This document shows, piece after piece, positions 24,093-32,318 of a stretch of 42,964 nucleotides of DNA. Origin of the DNA: Fidelibacterota bacterium (GTDB taxonomy: Bacteria; Fidelibacterota; Marinisomatia; Marinisomatales; CAZVFT01); the NCBI GenBank assembly GCA_014381485.1, contig JACNLN010000087.1, positions 1 to 42,964 on the forward strand, in the 5' to 3' direction. The notes beneath the pieces were generated by a model. The model did not search any database. It saw only the letters and a list, made by a program, of their open reading frames with translations, and had not been told where the DNA came from. Positions within the stretch are counted from its first letter, which is position 1, and every line of letters begins with the position of its first letter. The translations under genes and the position numbers were made by a program.

Positions 24093-24944
24093 TTGACTGG
24101 AGAGAAGGCAGAAAAAAAAGCTGAAGTAGAGCGGGTGAAAAAATCATCTGGTAAAAAAACTGAAGTTACCACTCCCAAGAAAAGTACAGCTAAAACGAAA
24201 GCTTCTACCACAAAGAAGAAGGCTGTTAAGAAGACGGTAAAGAAAAGAACATCTTCCAGTAAAAAAAGACCTCCTGCAAAGGTTAAGCCGCCGGATAAAA
24301 AGAAAACTGCCCCAAAGGCTGAAATTATAAAAAAAGTAGGTGGTGATGAATATAAACCAAATTTATTCAAAAGATATCAAGATGTGGTTATTCCCCATAT
24401 GATTGAAATATTTGGTTACAAAAATGCTCTTCAGGTACCGCAAATCGAGAAAATATCAATGAATATTGGATTAGGTCGGGCAAAGGATGAACCCAGTTCG
24501 TTAGAACATGCATTAGATGATCTGACAACGATCTCAGGACAGCGAGCAGTTGTAACTTATGCGAAGAAAGCAATTTCAAATTTTAAAATTCGTAAAGGTG
24601 ATCCTGTAGGTTGCCGGGTGACTTTACGTCAATGGAAAATGTATGAATTTCTTGAAAGACTTATAAATATTGCTATTCCCCGTGTTCGTGACTTCAATGG
24701 TCTATCTGTAAAGAAGTTTGACGGAAAGGGAAACTTTAATTTTGGGTTGGAAGAACAGATCGTTTTTACAGAAATCGATTACGATAAAATTGATAAAATC
24801 CGGGGATTAGAGATAAACATAGTAACCTCCGCTGAAGATGATGAAATCGGTTATGAATTGTTAAGTACATTAGGTTTCCCGTTCAGACCAACAGATCGTT
24901 TTAAGAAAAAGGGAATTGGGAAACAACTAGAAGAGGGTTCCTGA
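24093..24944 (+). CDS. rplE: 50S ribosomal protein L5 with long Lys-rich N-terminal extension
   Basis: L5 binds 5S rRNA and contacts the P-site tRNA. Residues from about 87 are a normal L5 (YKNALQVPQIEKISMNIGLG, then GCRVTLRQWKMYEFLERL and RVRDFNGLS). In front lies an extension of about 85 residues, rich in Lys, Thr, Ser, Ala and Pro, with 27 Lys in the first 80; it resembles histone H1 or AlgP tails. Total length is 283 against about 180 usual. No in-frame ATG, GTG or TTG fits a standard L5 start, so the extension is probably translated. TTG 24093 has GGGAGAAG upstream. The stop overlaps rpsN by one base. Confidence 0.93.
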   Translation: MTGEKAEKKAEVERVKKSSGKKTEVTTPKKSTAKTKASTTKKKAVKKTVKKRTSSSKKRPPAKVKPPDKKKTAPKAEIIKKVGGDEYKPNLFKRYQDVVIPHMIEIFGYKNALQVPQIEKISMNIGLGRAKDEPSSLEHALDDLTTISGQRAVVTYAKKAISNFKIRKGDPVGCRVTLRQWKMYEFLERLINIAIPRVRDFNGLSVKKFDGKGNFNFGLEEQIVFTEIDYDKIDKIRGLEINIVTSAEDDEIGYELLSTLGFPFRPTDRFKKKGIGKQLEEGS

Positions 24945-25129
24945 TGGCAAAAAAATCGCTGATTGTAAAAGCACAACGTTCACCAAAGTTTAGTACGAGA
25001 AAATATCATCGTTGTTCGAGATGTGGGCGTCCAAGAAGTTATATGAGAAAATTTGGTCTTTGTAGATTATGTTTTCGTGAACTTGCTCTTAGGGGAGAGA
25101 TTCCAGGTGTTACGAAGGCAAGTTGGTAA
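24944..25129 (+). CDS. rpsN: 30S ribosomal protein S14, zinc-binding type Z
   Basis: This is the short S14 (61 residues) with a CxxC-CxxC zinc ribbon: CSRCGRPRSYMRKFGLCRLC. It belongs to the type Z class (about 61 residues) rather than the 89-101-residue zinc-free class. It overlaps the rplE stop by one base (TGATG) in the conserved rplE-rpsN-rpsH order. Confidence 0.97.
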   Translation: MAKKSLIVKAQRSPKFSTRKYHRCSRCGRPRSYMRKFGLCRLCFRELALRGEIPGVTKASW

Positions 25130-25145
25130 ACAGGAGGAATAAAAT

Positions 25146-25544
25146 TTGACAATGACAGATCCAATTGCTGATCTTTTAACACGAATCAGAAATGCCCAGC
25201 AGGAGAGAAATCGGTGGGTTGATATCCCCGCATCGACCGTAAAGAAACGAATTGTTTATATCCTGCGAGAGGAGCATTACATCAAGGATTTTATTATCAT
25301 TAAACGGATACCCCAAGATATGATCAGGATATTTCTGAAATATGACCACAACGATGATCCTGTTATTTCCCAGATAGATAGGGTAAGTAAACCTGGAAGG
25401 CGAGTTTATGCAAAAGCCGAGAATATTCCCAAAGTTCTAAATGGAATGGGAATTGCTATATTGACAACGTCTAAAGGGGTTATTTCAGACAAAGTAGCTC
25501 GGAAGTTAAATGTCGGTGGTGAAATCATTTGTAATATCTGGTAA
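25146..25544 (+). CDS. rpsH: 30S ribosomal protein S8
   Basis: S8 binds the central domain of 16S rRNA and in E. coli represses the spc operon. The 132 residues include MTDPIADLLTRIRNAQ and the C-terminal ILTTSKGVISDKVARKLNVGGEIICNIW. I chose TTG 25146 because AGGAGG (25132-25137) is 8 nt upstream and the resulting MTMTDPIAD start matches other S8 proteins. ATG 25152 is the alternative. Confidence 0.97.
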   Translation: MTMTDPIADLLTRIRNAQQERNRWVDIPASTVKKRIVYILREEHYIKDFIIIKRIPQDMIRIFLKYDHNDDPVISQIDRVSKPGRRVYAKAENIPKVLNGMGIAILTTSKGVISDKVARKLNVGGEIICNIW

Positions 25545-25550
25545 GATGTT

Positions 25551-26087
25551 ATGTCGAGAATAGGGAAAAAACCCATTACGATTCCTGGCAAAGTGCAGGT
25601 TAAAATTGATGGTAATCAAGTAACTTGTTCAGGTCCAAAGGGTACACTTCAATATTCATTTCATCCTGATATATCTTTTATTCAGGAAAATAATCAGATT
25701 GTTGTTACCAGACCTTCTGATACAAAATTGCACAGATCCCTTCATGGGACATCACGTGCCATTTTAGCAAATATGGTACATGGTGTATCCGAGGGATTCA
25801 CCAAAGAACTGGAAATCAGAGGTATGGGTTATTCTGTAAATGTTGAGGGCAAAAGGTTGAAACTTGCTTTAGGTTTTTCTCACGATATCTATTTTGAACC
25901 ACCTGACGAAATTGAAATCAAAGCCAAGAGAAATGCGATTTCTATTTCAGGTATTGACAAACATCTGGTGGGTCAAGTAGCAGCAAAAATTCGGATGTTT
26001 AGACCACCGGAGTCTTACAAGGGAAAAGGGATTCGGTATAAGGATGAATATGTCAAAATCAAGAAAGGGAAAACGGTGGGAGGTTAG
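25551..26087 (+). CDS. rplF: 50S ribosomal protein L6
   Basis: L6 lies near the factor-binding site. The 178 residues begin MSRIGKKPITIPGKVQVKI. The C-terminal signature PPESYKGKGIRYKDEYVKIKKGK is present. It is 6 nt after rpsH. Confidence 0.98.
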   Translation: MSRIGKKPITIPGKVQVKIDGNQVTCSGPKGTLQYSFHPDISFIQENNQIVVTRPSDTKLHRSLHGTSRAILANMVHGVSEGFTKELEIRGMGYSVNVEGKRLKLALGFSHDIYFEPPDEIEIKAKRNAISISGIDKHLVGQVAAKIRMFRPPESYKGKGIRYKDEYVKIKKGKTVGG

Positions 26088-26462
26088 TTGGTGGTGAAAA
26101 AGTTAGAAAAAGTCATTAAGTGTGAGCGGAGAAGAAGGCGTAGCAAAGGGACGGCTATTCGTCATAGAGATCGATATAGGCTCGTTGTGTATCGTAGCCT
26201 GAAGCATATTTACGGCCAGATCATCAATGATTGGGAGGGTAGGACCCTTGTATCAGCTTCAACTCTTGAAAAGGGTCTTCAGGTGGAGTTGGAGAAGGCA
26301 AAATCAAAAGTGGAAAGGAGCGAGATTGTCGGTCGTGAAATTGCGAAAAGAGCGAAAAAGAAAAAAATTACAGAAGTAGTTTTTGACCGAAATGGATTTC
26401 TTTATCATGGAAGGGTAAAAGCATTGGCAGATGGAGCCAGATCAGGAGGATTAAAATTTTGA
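26088..26462 (+). CDS. rplR: 50S ribosomal protein L18
   Basis: L18 binds 5S rRNA together with L5. The 124 residues include RHRDRYRLVVYRSLKHIYGQIIND and the C-terminal VVFDRNGFLYHGRVKALADGAR. The start is uncertain between TTG 26088, GTG 26091 and GTG 26094. GGGAGG (26078-26083) suits the GTG codons slightly better. The end overlaps rpsE by 4 nt (TTGA). Confidence 0.96.
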   Translation: MVVKKLEKVIKCERRRRRSKGTAIRHRDRYRLVVYRSLKHIYGQIINDWEGRTLVSASTLEKGLQVELEKAKSKVERSEIVGREIAKRAKKKKITEVVFDRNGFLYHGRVKALADGARSGGLKF

Positions 26463-26962
26463 GTTACATTGATCCAACAGAATTAGATCTTAATGAAGAA
26501 ACTGTTGTAAAGGTCAGACGTGTGTCTAAGGTAGTGGCTGGTGGACGTCGTTTTCGATTTAGCGCCACTGTAGTGGTGGGTGACGGAAATGGTCACGTAG
26601 GTCTTGGACATGGGAAGTCCAACGAGGTATTATCTTCCATCACCAAAGCAAAGGAAGATGCGAAGAAAAATCTTTTTCGTGTTCCCATTATCAAAGGTAC
26701 GATTCCTCATCAAATTATGGGAAAGTTTGGTGCTTCTAAGGTATTGCTGAAACCTGCTTCTCCCGGTACAGGAATTATTGCTGGAGGACCAATTAGAGCC
26801 CTGATGCAACAAAGTGGGATCACGGATATTCTCACGAAGAGATATGGATCATCCAATGCAAACAGTATTATCAGAGCAGCAGAAAGGGGATTGATATCAT
26901 TACAAGATCCTGTGTCTATTGCTAATAAACGGGGCATTACTATCTCCGAGATTTTTAAGTAG
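26459..26962 (+). CDS. rpsE: 30S ribosomal protein S5
   Basis: S5 is at the mRNA entry and decoding region. The 167 residues include VVKVRRVSKVVAGGRRFRFSA, the signature, and VLLKPASPGTGIIAGGPIRA. The start is TTG 26459, with AGGAGGA about 10 nt upstream. It overlaps the rplR stop by 4 nt. Confidence 0.97.
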   Translation: MSYIDPTELDLNEETVVKVRRVSKVVAGGRRFRFSATVVVGDGNGHVGLGHGKSNEVLSSITKAKEDAKKNLFRVPIIKGTIPHQIMGKFGASKVLLKPASPGTGIIAGGPIRALMQQSGITDILTKRYGSSNANSIIRAAERGLISLQDPVSIANKRGITISEIFK

Positions 26963-26971
26963 CATATTTCT

Positions 26972-27169
26972 ATGGCGAAAAAAAAGCAAAATTTACTAAA
27001 AATTACACAAGTCAAAAGTGCTATTGGTTACAAACTTAAGGCAAAGAAAACTCTTGCCGCTCTGGGATTAAGACGGATGCATCAAACTGTCGTCAAGCCT
27101 GACACGCCAGTAATACGAGGGATGATTGCTGTTGTTGATTATCTGGTAAATGTAGAAGAAGTATCATGA
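26972..27169 (+). CDS. rpmD: 50S ribosomal protein L30
   Basis: L30 is a small 50S protein. The 65 residues include LLKITQVKSAIGYKLKAKKTL, then ALGLRRMHQTVVKPDTPVIRGMI, the family signature. No Shine-Dalgarno is evident. It overlaps rplO by 4 nt (ATGA). Confidence 0.96.
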   Translation: MAKKKQNLLKITQVKSAIGYKLKAKKTLAALGLRRMHQTVVKPDTPVIRGMIAVVDYLVNVEEVS

Positions 27170-27606
27170 AATTAGGGAAACTAAAACCAACTCCAAATTC
27201 CACAAAAAACAGGAAACGTGTGGGTAGGGGACCCGGTTCTGGAAAAGGGAAAAGGTCAGGAAGAGGTGACAAAGGATACCACTCACGTTCAGGTAGTAAA
27301 CGTCGTGCCTGGTATGAAGGAGGTCAGATGCCTCTCCAGCGGCGCATACCCAAACGCGGTTTCTCAAACAGTCGGTTCAGGACGACCTATCAAATTGTTA
27401 ATCTTTCCCAGATGGCAAATCTCGACACAGAAAAGGTGGATATTGACACTTTGTATAAAAGTGGTCTGATCAATTCGACTTCTAAACCTGTGAAGGTATT
27501 AGGTAGTGGGGAATTATCAAGTGTAGTCTCTGTTACTGCTCATGCGTTCAGTAAATCTGCAGTTGAAAAAATTGAGAAAGCTGGCGGAAAAGTTACTGTA
27601 TTATGA
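27166..27606 (+). CDS. rplO: 50S ribosomal protein L15
   Basis: L15 is a late assembly protein. The 146 residues begin MKLGKLKPTPNSTKNRKRVGR, include GPGSGKGKRSGRGDKG and GGQMPLQRRIPKRGFSN, and end with the globular domain GGKVTVL. It overlaps rpmD upstream and secY downstream, each by 4 nt. Confidence 0.97.
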   Translation: MKLGKLKPTPNSTKNRKRVGRGPGSGKGKRSGRGDKGYHSRSGSKRRAWYEGGQMPLQRRIPKRGFSNSRFRTTYQIVNLSQMANLDTEKVDIDTLYKSGLINSTSKPVKVLGSGELSSVVSVTAHAFSKSAVEKIEKAGGKVTVL

Positions 27607-28940
27607 TTGAGAAAATTCGAAATATTATCAATATCCCGGAACTTAGAAAGCGGATAACCTTCACCATAGCGTTACTGGTAATTTGTCGTGTGGGGACTCA
27701 TATTCCTACTCCCGGTATTGATGGAGAAGCACTTCGGGCCGCCATTGAAAATCTCAGTAACACATTATTTGGACTGTACGACCTATTTGCCGGTGGAGCT
27801 TTTAAAAAAGCGACCCTGTTTGCTCTGGGAATTATGCCCTACATTTCTGCATCCATTATCATGCAATTGATGGGTGTGGTAGTTCCCTATTTTCAAAGAT
27901 TACAGAAAGAGGGAGAAGAAGGAAGAAAAAAAATTACTCAACTTACTCGATATGGGACAGTATTGATTTCCACACTTCAAGCATATCCACTGGCAATTTT
28001 TCTTGAAACTATGACCGCAAATGTAGGTGGTGCTTCTATTCCCGTGGTACCTGATCCTGGTTTTGCTTTCAGGTTTACCACAATGGTATCACTCGTGACA
28101 GGGGTAATATTTCTTATGTGGCTTGGTGAACAGATCACTGAGCGGGGTATTGGGAATGGTATTTCATTAATTATTATGGTTGGAATCATTTCTCGTTTTC
28201 CCAATGTTATCATCTCGGAAATTATGTTATTGATTGAAGGAGTGCGTGGTCCCCTCACTGCAATTGTGTTAATGGGTCTTATGTTTATTATTGTTGGGTT
28301 TGTTGTATTAATAACTCAGGGAACTCGAAAGATACCTGTACAATACGCTAAGCGTGTTATTGGTAGAAAAGTTTATGGTGGACAGTCCACACATATCCCT
28401 CTACGGGTAAATACGGCTGGAGTCATGCCTATTATCTTTGCCCAGTCTATTATGTTTTTACCCAATACTATTGCTACCTTTTTCAGGGAAAGTGAATTTA
28501 TGCAAGGTGTTATGATAGTATTTTCTTTTAACCACTGGTTCTATTGGACTGTTTTCGGTATTATGATAGTCTTTTTTACATACTTTTATACTGCTATTGC
28601 TTTTAATCCAGTGGAAGTGGCAGACCAGATGAAAAAACATGGTGGATTTATTCCCGGTGTTCGACCAGGAAAGAAAACGTCCGAATTTATCGATAATATT
28701 TTAACACGAGTGACCTTACCCGGATCCGTTTTTCTTGCATTTGTTGCTATCTTTCCCTACATCTTAATGAATATTATGGATGTTGGGTATGATCTGGCTT
28801 CTTTCTTTGGTGGTACCAGTTTACTCATCATTGTAGGCGTGGCATTGGATACTCTCCAGCAGGTGGAATCTCATCTCTTAATGCGTCATTACGATGGCTT
28901 TTTGCAAAAGGGGAAAATAAGGGGACGCCGTAGATTTTGA
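27603..28940 (+). CDS. secY: preprotein translocase subunit SecY
   Basis: SecY is the channel of the Sec translocon in the plasma membrane. The 445 residues have the expected ten membrane spans. The plug-region stretch GGAFKKATLFALGIMPYISASIIMQLM, the cytoplasmic loop GTRKIPVQYAKRVIGRKVYGG and the C-terminal DTLQQVESHLLMRHYDGF are recognisable. The ATGA overlap with rplO implies coupling. adk, which often follows secY, is absent; map follows after 4 nt. Confidence 0.98.
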   Translation: MIEKIRNIINIPELRKRITFTIALLVICRVGTHIPTPGIDGEALRAAIENLSNTLFGLYDLFAGGAFKKATLFALGIMPYISASIIMQLMGVVVPYFQRLQKEGEEGRKKITQLTRYGTVLISTLQAYPLAIFLETMTANVGGASIPVVPDPGFAFRFTTMVSLVTGVIFLMWLGEQITERGIGNGISLIIMVGIISRFPNVIISEIMLLIEGVRGPLTAIVLMGLMFIIVGFVVLITQGTRKIPVQYAKRVIGRKVYGGQSTHIPLRVNTAGVMPIIFAQSIMFLPNTIATFFRESEFMQGVMIVFSFNHWFYWTVFGIMIVFFTYFYTAIAFNPVEVADQMKKHGGFIPGVRPGKKTSEFIDNILTRVTLPGSVFLAFVAIFPYILMNIMDVGYDLASFFGGTSLLIIVGVALDTLQQVESHLLMRHYDGFLQKGKIRGRRRF

Positions 28941-28944
28941 TATT

Positions 28945-29703
28945 ATGGTTAACATTAGAAATAAAAGGGAAATAGACCTGATTCGAGAGAGTAGCCAGAT
29001 CGTGTATGAAACATTAACATTACTTGGTGAGAATATAAAACCGGGGGTAACCGGAGAAGAACTGAATAAAATTGCTGAGGAATATATCCATTCTCGTGGA
29101 GCAACGCCAGCATTCAAAGGATATATGAAATATCCTAAATCTATCTGTATCTCAATAAATGAAGAGGTTGTGCATGGGATTCCAAACCGTCGGAAGTTGA
29201 AGGAGGGAGATATTGTTGCAATTGATTGTGGAGTTTTAAAAGATGGTTACTTTGGGGATAGTGCCTGGACATATACCGTTGGTCAAATTGATGCGGAGGT
29301 GATGAAATTAATGACCATAACTGAGAAGGCACTTTACATTGGAATTGAACAGGCAAAATCAGGAAATCGGTTATCGGATATTGGTCACGTGATTCAATCG
29401 TATGTTGAAAGTCACGGATTCAATGTTGTAAGAGAATTAGTGGGACATGGTATTGGTACGGAATTGCACGAGGACCCTCAAATTCCCAATTATGGTGATC
29501 CCGGTGAGGGAATTTTACTAAAATCTGGGATGTGTCTGGCAATAGAACCAATGGTCAATTTAGGTGGAAAAGAAGTGTACACCCGATCGGATGGGTGGAC
29601 AGTATGTACTCGTGATGGAAAACCATCTGCTCATTTTGAACACACGATTGTTGTGTCGGATAATGGTGGAAAAATTTTAAGTGATGGAACATTAGGTAAA
29701 TGA
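28945..29703 (+). CDS. map: methionine aminopeptidase, type I
   Basis: This enzyme removes the initiator methionine from nascent proteins. The 252 residues have all five metal ligands of the family: D94, D105, H168 (in GHGIG), E201 (in AIEPM) and E232 (in FEHT). H77 is the conserved substrate-binding His. No N-terminal zinc-finger extension is present, so it is the basic bacterial type. It sits between secY and rpmJ; infA, often found here, is missing. Confidence 0.97.
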   Translation: MVNIRNKREIDLIRESSQIVYETLTLLGENIKPGVTGEELNKIAEEYIHSRGATPAFKGYMKYPKSICISINEEVVHGIPNRRKLKEGDIVAIDCGVLKDGYFGDSAWTYTVGQIDAEVMKLMTITEKALYIGIEQAKSGNRLSDIGHVIQSYVESHGFNVVRELVGHGIGTELHEDPQIPNYGDPGEGILLKSGMCLAIEPMVNLGGKEVYTRSDGWTVCTRDGKPSAHFEHTIVVSDNGGKILSDGTLGK

Positions 29704-29757
29704 AAATATTTTATTTATTAAAAATGTTATTATTGCCAACAATTGGGAAAAAATGAG

Positions 29758-29871
29758 ATGAAAGTAAAGACTTCAGTCAGGAAAATTTGTAATAAATGTA
29801 AAATCATCCGACGTAAGGGAGTTGTCAGGGTGATTTGTGAAAATCCCAAACATAAACAAAGACAGGGTTAA
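29758..29871 (+). CDS. rpmJ: 50S ribosomal protein L36
   Basis: This 37-residue L36 (begins MKVKTSVRKICNKCKIIRRK) is the zinc-binding form, with C11, C14, C27 and a C-terminal His (NPKHKQ). It is followed two bases later by rpsM, its normal neighbour. The 54 nt between map and rpmJ contain no room for infA. Confidence 0.96.
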   Translation: MKVKTSVRKICNKCKIIRRKGVVRVICENPKHKQRQG

Positions 29872-29873
29872 TT

Positions 29874-30260
29874 ATGGCAAGAATTGCAGGTGTAGATTTA
29901 CCTCGAGATAAAAATATTGAGCATGCTCTGAGATACATTTACGGTATTGGACATACAACTTCAAAACAGATTTTAAAAGAGGTTAATGTCGATTTTAATA
30001 TTCGAGTTCAAGACCTGAGTGAGAAGCAAATTACAGCTATTCGAAAAGCGGTTGGTAAGAATAAGGTAGAAGGTGAACTCAGGACAGAAAACACTATGTC
30101 CCTCAAGCGGTTGTTGGATATTGGTTGTTATCGTGGACTGCGTCATCGACGTGGGTTACCTGTTCACGGGCAGAGGACAAAAACCAATGCTAGAACACGA
30201 AAGGGGAAAAAACGGACGGTTGGTTTGGGTAAGAAAAAAAGTGTAAGTAAGAAAGCTTAA
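29874..30260 (+). CDS. rpsM: 30S ribosomal protein S13
   Basis: S13 is in the 30S head and contacts the P-site tRNA and 50S bridges. The 128 residues begin ARIAGVDLPRDKNIEHALRYIYGIG and include the helix-two-turn-helix region and GLRHRRGLPVHGQRTKTNART. The C terminus is strongly basic (KKKSVSKKA). It opens the alpha-type block. Confidence 0.98.
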   Translation: MARIAGVDLPRDKNIEHALRYIYGIGHTTSKQILKEVNVDFNIRVQDLSEKQITAIRKAVGKNKVEGELRTENTMSLKRLLDIGCYRGLRHRRGLPVHGQRTKTNARTRKGKKRTVGLGKKKSVSKKA

Positions 30261-30284
30261 TTCACACAATCTGGGAAGGTAGTT

Positions 30285-30677
30285 ATGGCAGAGAAAACAA
30301 AAAGGAAAAGGAAGAAAAAGAAGGTACGAGTGGAGCCCGAAGGGGTTGCCCATATCAAGGCAACTTTTAACAACACGATTATCACTCTTACAGATTTACA
30401 TGGAAATGTAATTTCTTGGGCTAGTTCCGGGACAGTAGGATTCAAAGGTTCACGGAAGAGTACCCCCTTTGCCGCTCAGCAAGCAGCTGAAAAGGCCAGT
30501 AAGGAAGCGATAGATTTGGGACTTCAACAGGTGAACATCAGGGTGAAAGGTCCCGGTTCTGGTAGAGAATCAGCTATCCGTTCTTTAGCTGTAGCCGGAC
30601 TTGATATCTTGACTATCAAGGATGTAACCCCAATTCCGCACAATGGATGTAGGCCCCCAAAGCGACGCAGGGTATAA
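30285..30677 (+). CDS. rpsK: 30S ribosomal protein S11
   Basis: S11 forms the platform near the E site. The 130 residues include HIKATFNNTIITLTDLHGNV, GSRKSTPFAAQQAAEKA and the C-terminal signature DVTPIPHNGCRPPKRRRV. The N terminus is a basic tail (KRKRKKKKVR), a little longer than usual. Confidence 0.98.
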   Translation: MAEKTKRKRKKKKVRVEPEGVAHIKATFNNTIITLTDLHGNVISWASSGTVGFKGSRKSTPFAAQQAAEKASKEAIDLGLQQVNIRVKGPGSGRESAIRSLAVAGLDILTIKDVTPIPHNGCRPPKRRRV

Positions 30678-30693
30678 GGGAGGTTTATAAAGA

Positions 30694-31311
30694 ATGGCTA
30701 AATATACTGGTATGAGAGGAAAAATAGTTCGAAGATTTGGTGATAATATATTTGGAAATCCAAAGTTTGATCGAATATTAGAAAGAAAGAATTATGGTCC
30801 TGGACAGCATGGGCAATCCCGAAGAAGGCGTCCATCAAACTACGGACTTCAATTGATGGAAAAGCAAAAGATGAAATATACATATGGTCTGTTAGAGCGA
30901 CAATTTAGGCGTTTTTATAAAAAAGCAGAGAAGATGAAAGGAGAAACCGGTATTAATCTTGTCCAGTTATTAGAAAGACGTTTAGATAATGTGGTATTTC
31001 GGTTAGGATTTGCAACCACCCGTAACTCAGCTCGGCAGCTTGTAAATCATAAGCATTTTTTGGTAAATGGTAAGCCAGCAAATATTCCATCATACATAGT
31101 TAAACCGAATGATGAGATCAAGGTTCGTGATAAAAGCCGTAAGCTCACAGTAATTCATGATTCACTGAAGCGGATCAAGGGGGATCTGGATTTGCCCTGG
31201 TTAAAACTGGATAAAGCAACTTTGACGGGAACCTTTCTCCAGATTCCAGAGCGTGACCAAATTAAGGAAAAATTCACAGAACAATTGGTTGTTGAACTTT
31301 ACTCAAAATAG
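30694..31311 (+). CDS. rpsD: 30S ribosomal protein S4
   Basis: S4 is a primary 16S binder and in E. coli represses the alpha operon. The 205 residues include the N-terminal domain (FGNPKFDRILERKNYGPGQHG) and the S4 RNA-binding domain RLDNVVFRLGFATTRNSARQLVNH. No zinc cysteines are present. GGGAGG (30678-30683) lies 10 nt before the ATG. Confidence 0.98.
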   Translation: MAKYTGMRGKIVRRFGDNIFGNPKFDRILERKNYGPGQHGQSRRRRPSNYGLQLMEKQKMKYTYGLLERQFRRFYKKAEKMKGETGINLVQLLERRLDNVVFRLGFATTRNSARQLVNHKHFLVNGKPANIPSYIVKPNDEIKVRDKSRKLTVIHDSLKRIKGDLDLPWLKLDKATLTGTFLQIPERDQIKEKFTEQLVVELYSK

Positions 31312-31332
31312 AATCATAAGGGTGAATATAAT

Positions 31333-32307
31333 ATGAAAAAAAATAAGGTCTTTAAATTTAAGGTAGATAAAAAATCGTTAACAGACTCGTATGGTTTGTT
31401 TACCCTTGAACCCCTTGAGAGAGGGTATGGAATTACCATTGGAAATGCTTTAAGAAGGGTTCTTCTGACTAGTATGCCAGGCGTGGCTATTATTTCAGTT
31501 AAAATCGATGGAATTCTTCACGAATTTGCCACTATTGAGGGGGTAAAGGAAGATATGGCGGATGTTATTCTTAATCTGAAAAAGATCAGGTTTAAAACCT
31601 CAGAATCAACACTGGATAAGGTTGCATTAGTTTTGAAAGGACCGGGTACTTTTATTGCTGATGATATTGATGAAGCATCTGAACAGTTTGAGGTCTTGAA
31701 TCGGGATCAATACGTTGCAACAATGAATAAAGATGCCAATTTTACCATGGAACTTCAGATTGGTATAGGTAAGGGGTATATTGATGCTGACAATCATCAG
31801 AGAATTGATGAAACCATCGGGACTATCTATATTGATTCTATTTTCAATCCTGTGTTGAAAGTATCTTACGATGTGGTGCCCGGTTCTTCCGCAAAAGATA
31901 GTTTTGAGAAGTTAATTCTTGAAATAAATACTGATGGTGCATCTACACCCATGGATTCGGTCAATTATGGAGCATCGGTTTTGATTGACCACTTTAAACA
32001 TTTTTTAATTCCTGACGCGTTACCGGTGCTTGAAATCACGGAAAAGGTGGATGATGAAGTACTCAGGATCAGGGCTTTACTCAATCAATCTATTGAGGAG
32101 ATGGAACTTTCTGTGAGGAGTCACAACTGTCTTCAAGCCGCTGGGATCAAAGTCATCAGTGATTTAGTGTCAAAAAGTGAAAGTGAAATGTTGAAGTATA
32201 AAAATTTTGGTAGAAAATCTCTCTCTGAGTTGGTAGAAAAATTGGCTGAGATGGGACTTACATTTGGGATGAATGTTGAAAAATATAAATTGGAATCTGA
32301 TAAGTAA
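31333..32307 (+). CDS. rpoA: DNA-directed RNA polymerase subunit alpha
   Basis: This is the alpha subunit, which dimerises to nucleate RNA polymerase. The 324 residues comprise an N-terminal domain (about 1-230; LEPLERGYGITIGNALRRVLL) and a C-terminal domain (about 255-324; ELSVRSHNCLQAAGI, then NFGRKSLSELVEKLAEMGL). The C-terminal domain contacts UP elements and activators. Together with rpoB and rpoC, the whole catalytic core is encoded in this window. Confidence 0.98.
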   Translation: MKKNKVFKFKVDKKSLTDSYGLFTLEPLERGYGITIGNALRRVLLTSMPGVAIISVKIDGILHEFATIEGVKEDMADVILNLKKIRFKTSESTLDKVALVLKGPGTFIADDIDEASEQFEVLNRDQYVATMNKDANFTMELQIGIGKGYIDADNHQRIDETIGTIYIDSIFNPVLKVSYDVVPGSSAKDSFEKLILEINTDGASTPMDSVNYGASVLIDHFKHFLIPDALPVLEITEKVDDEVLRIRALLNQSIEEMELSVRSHNCLQAAGIKVISDLVSKSESEMLKYKNFGRKSLSELVEKLAEMGLTFGMNVEKYKLESDK

Positions 32308-32318
32308 AAGATAAACAG

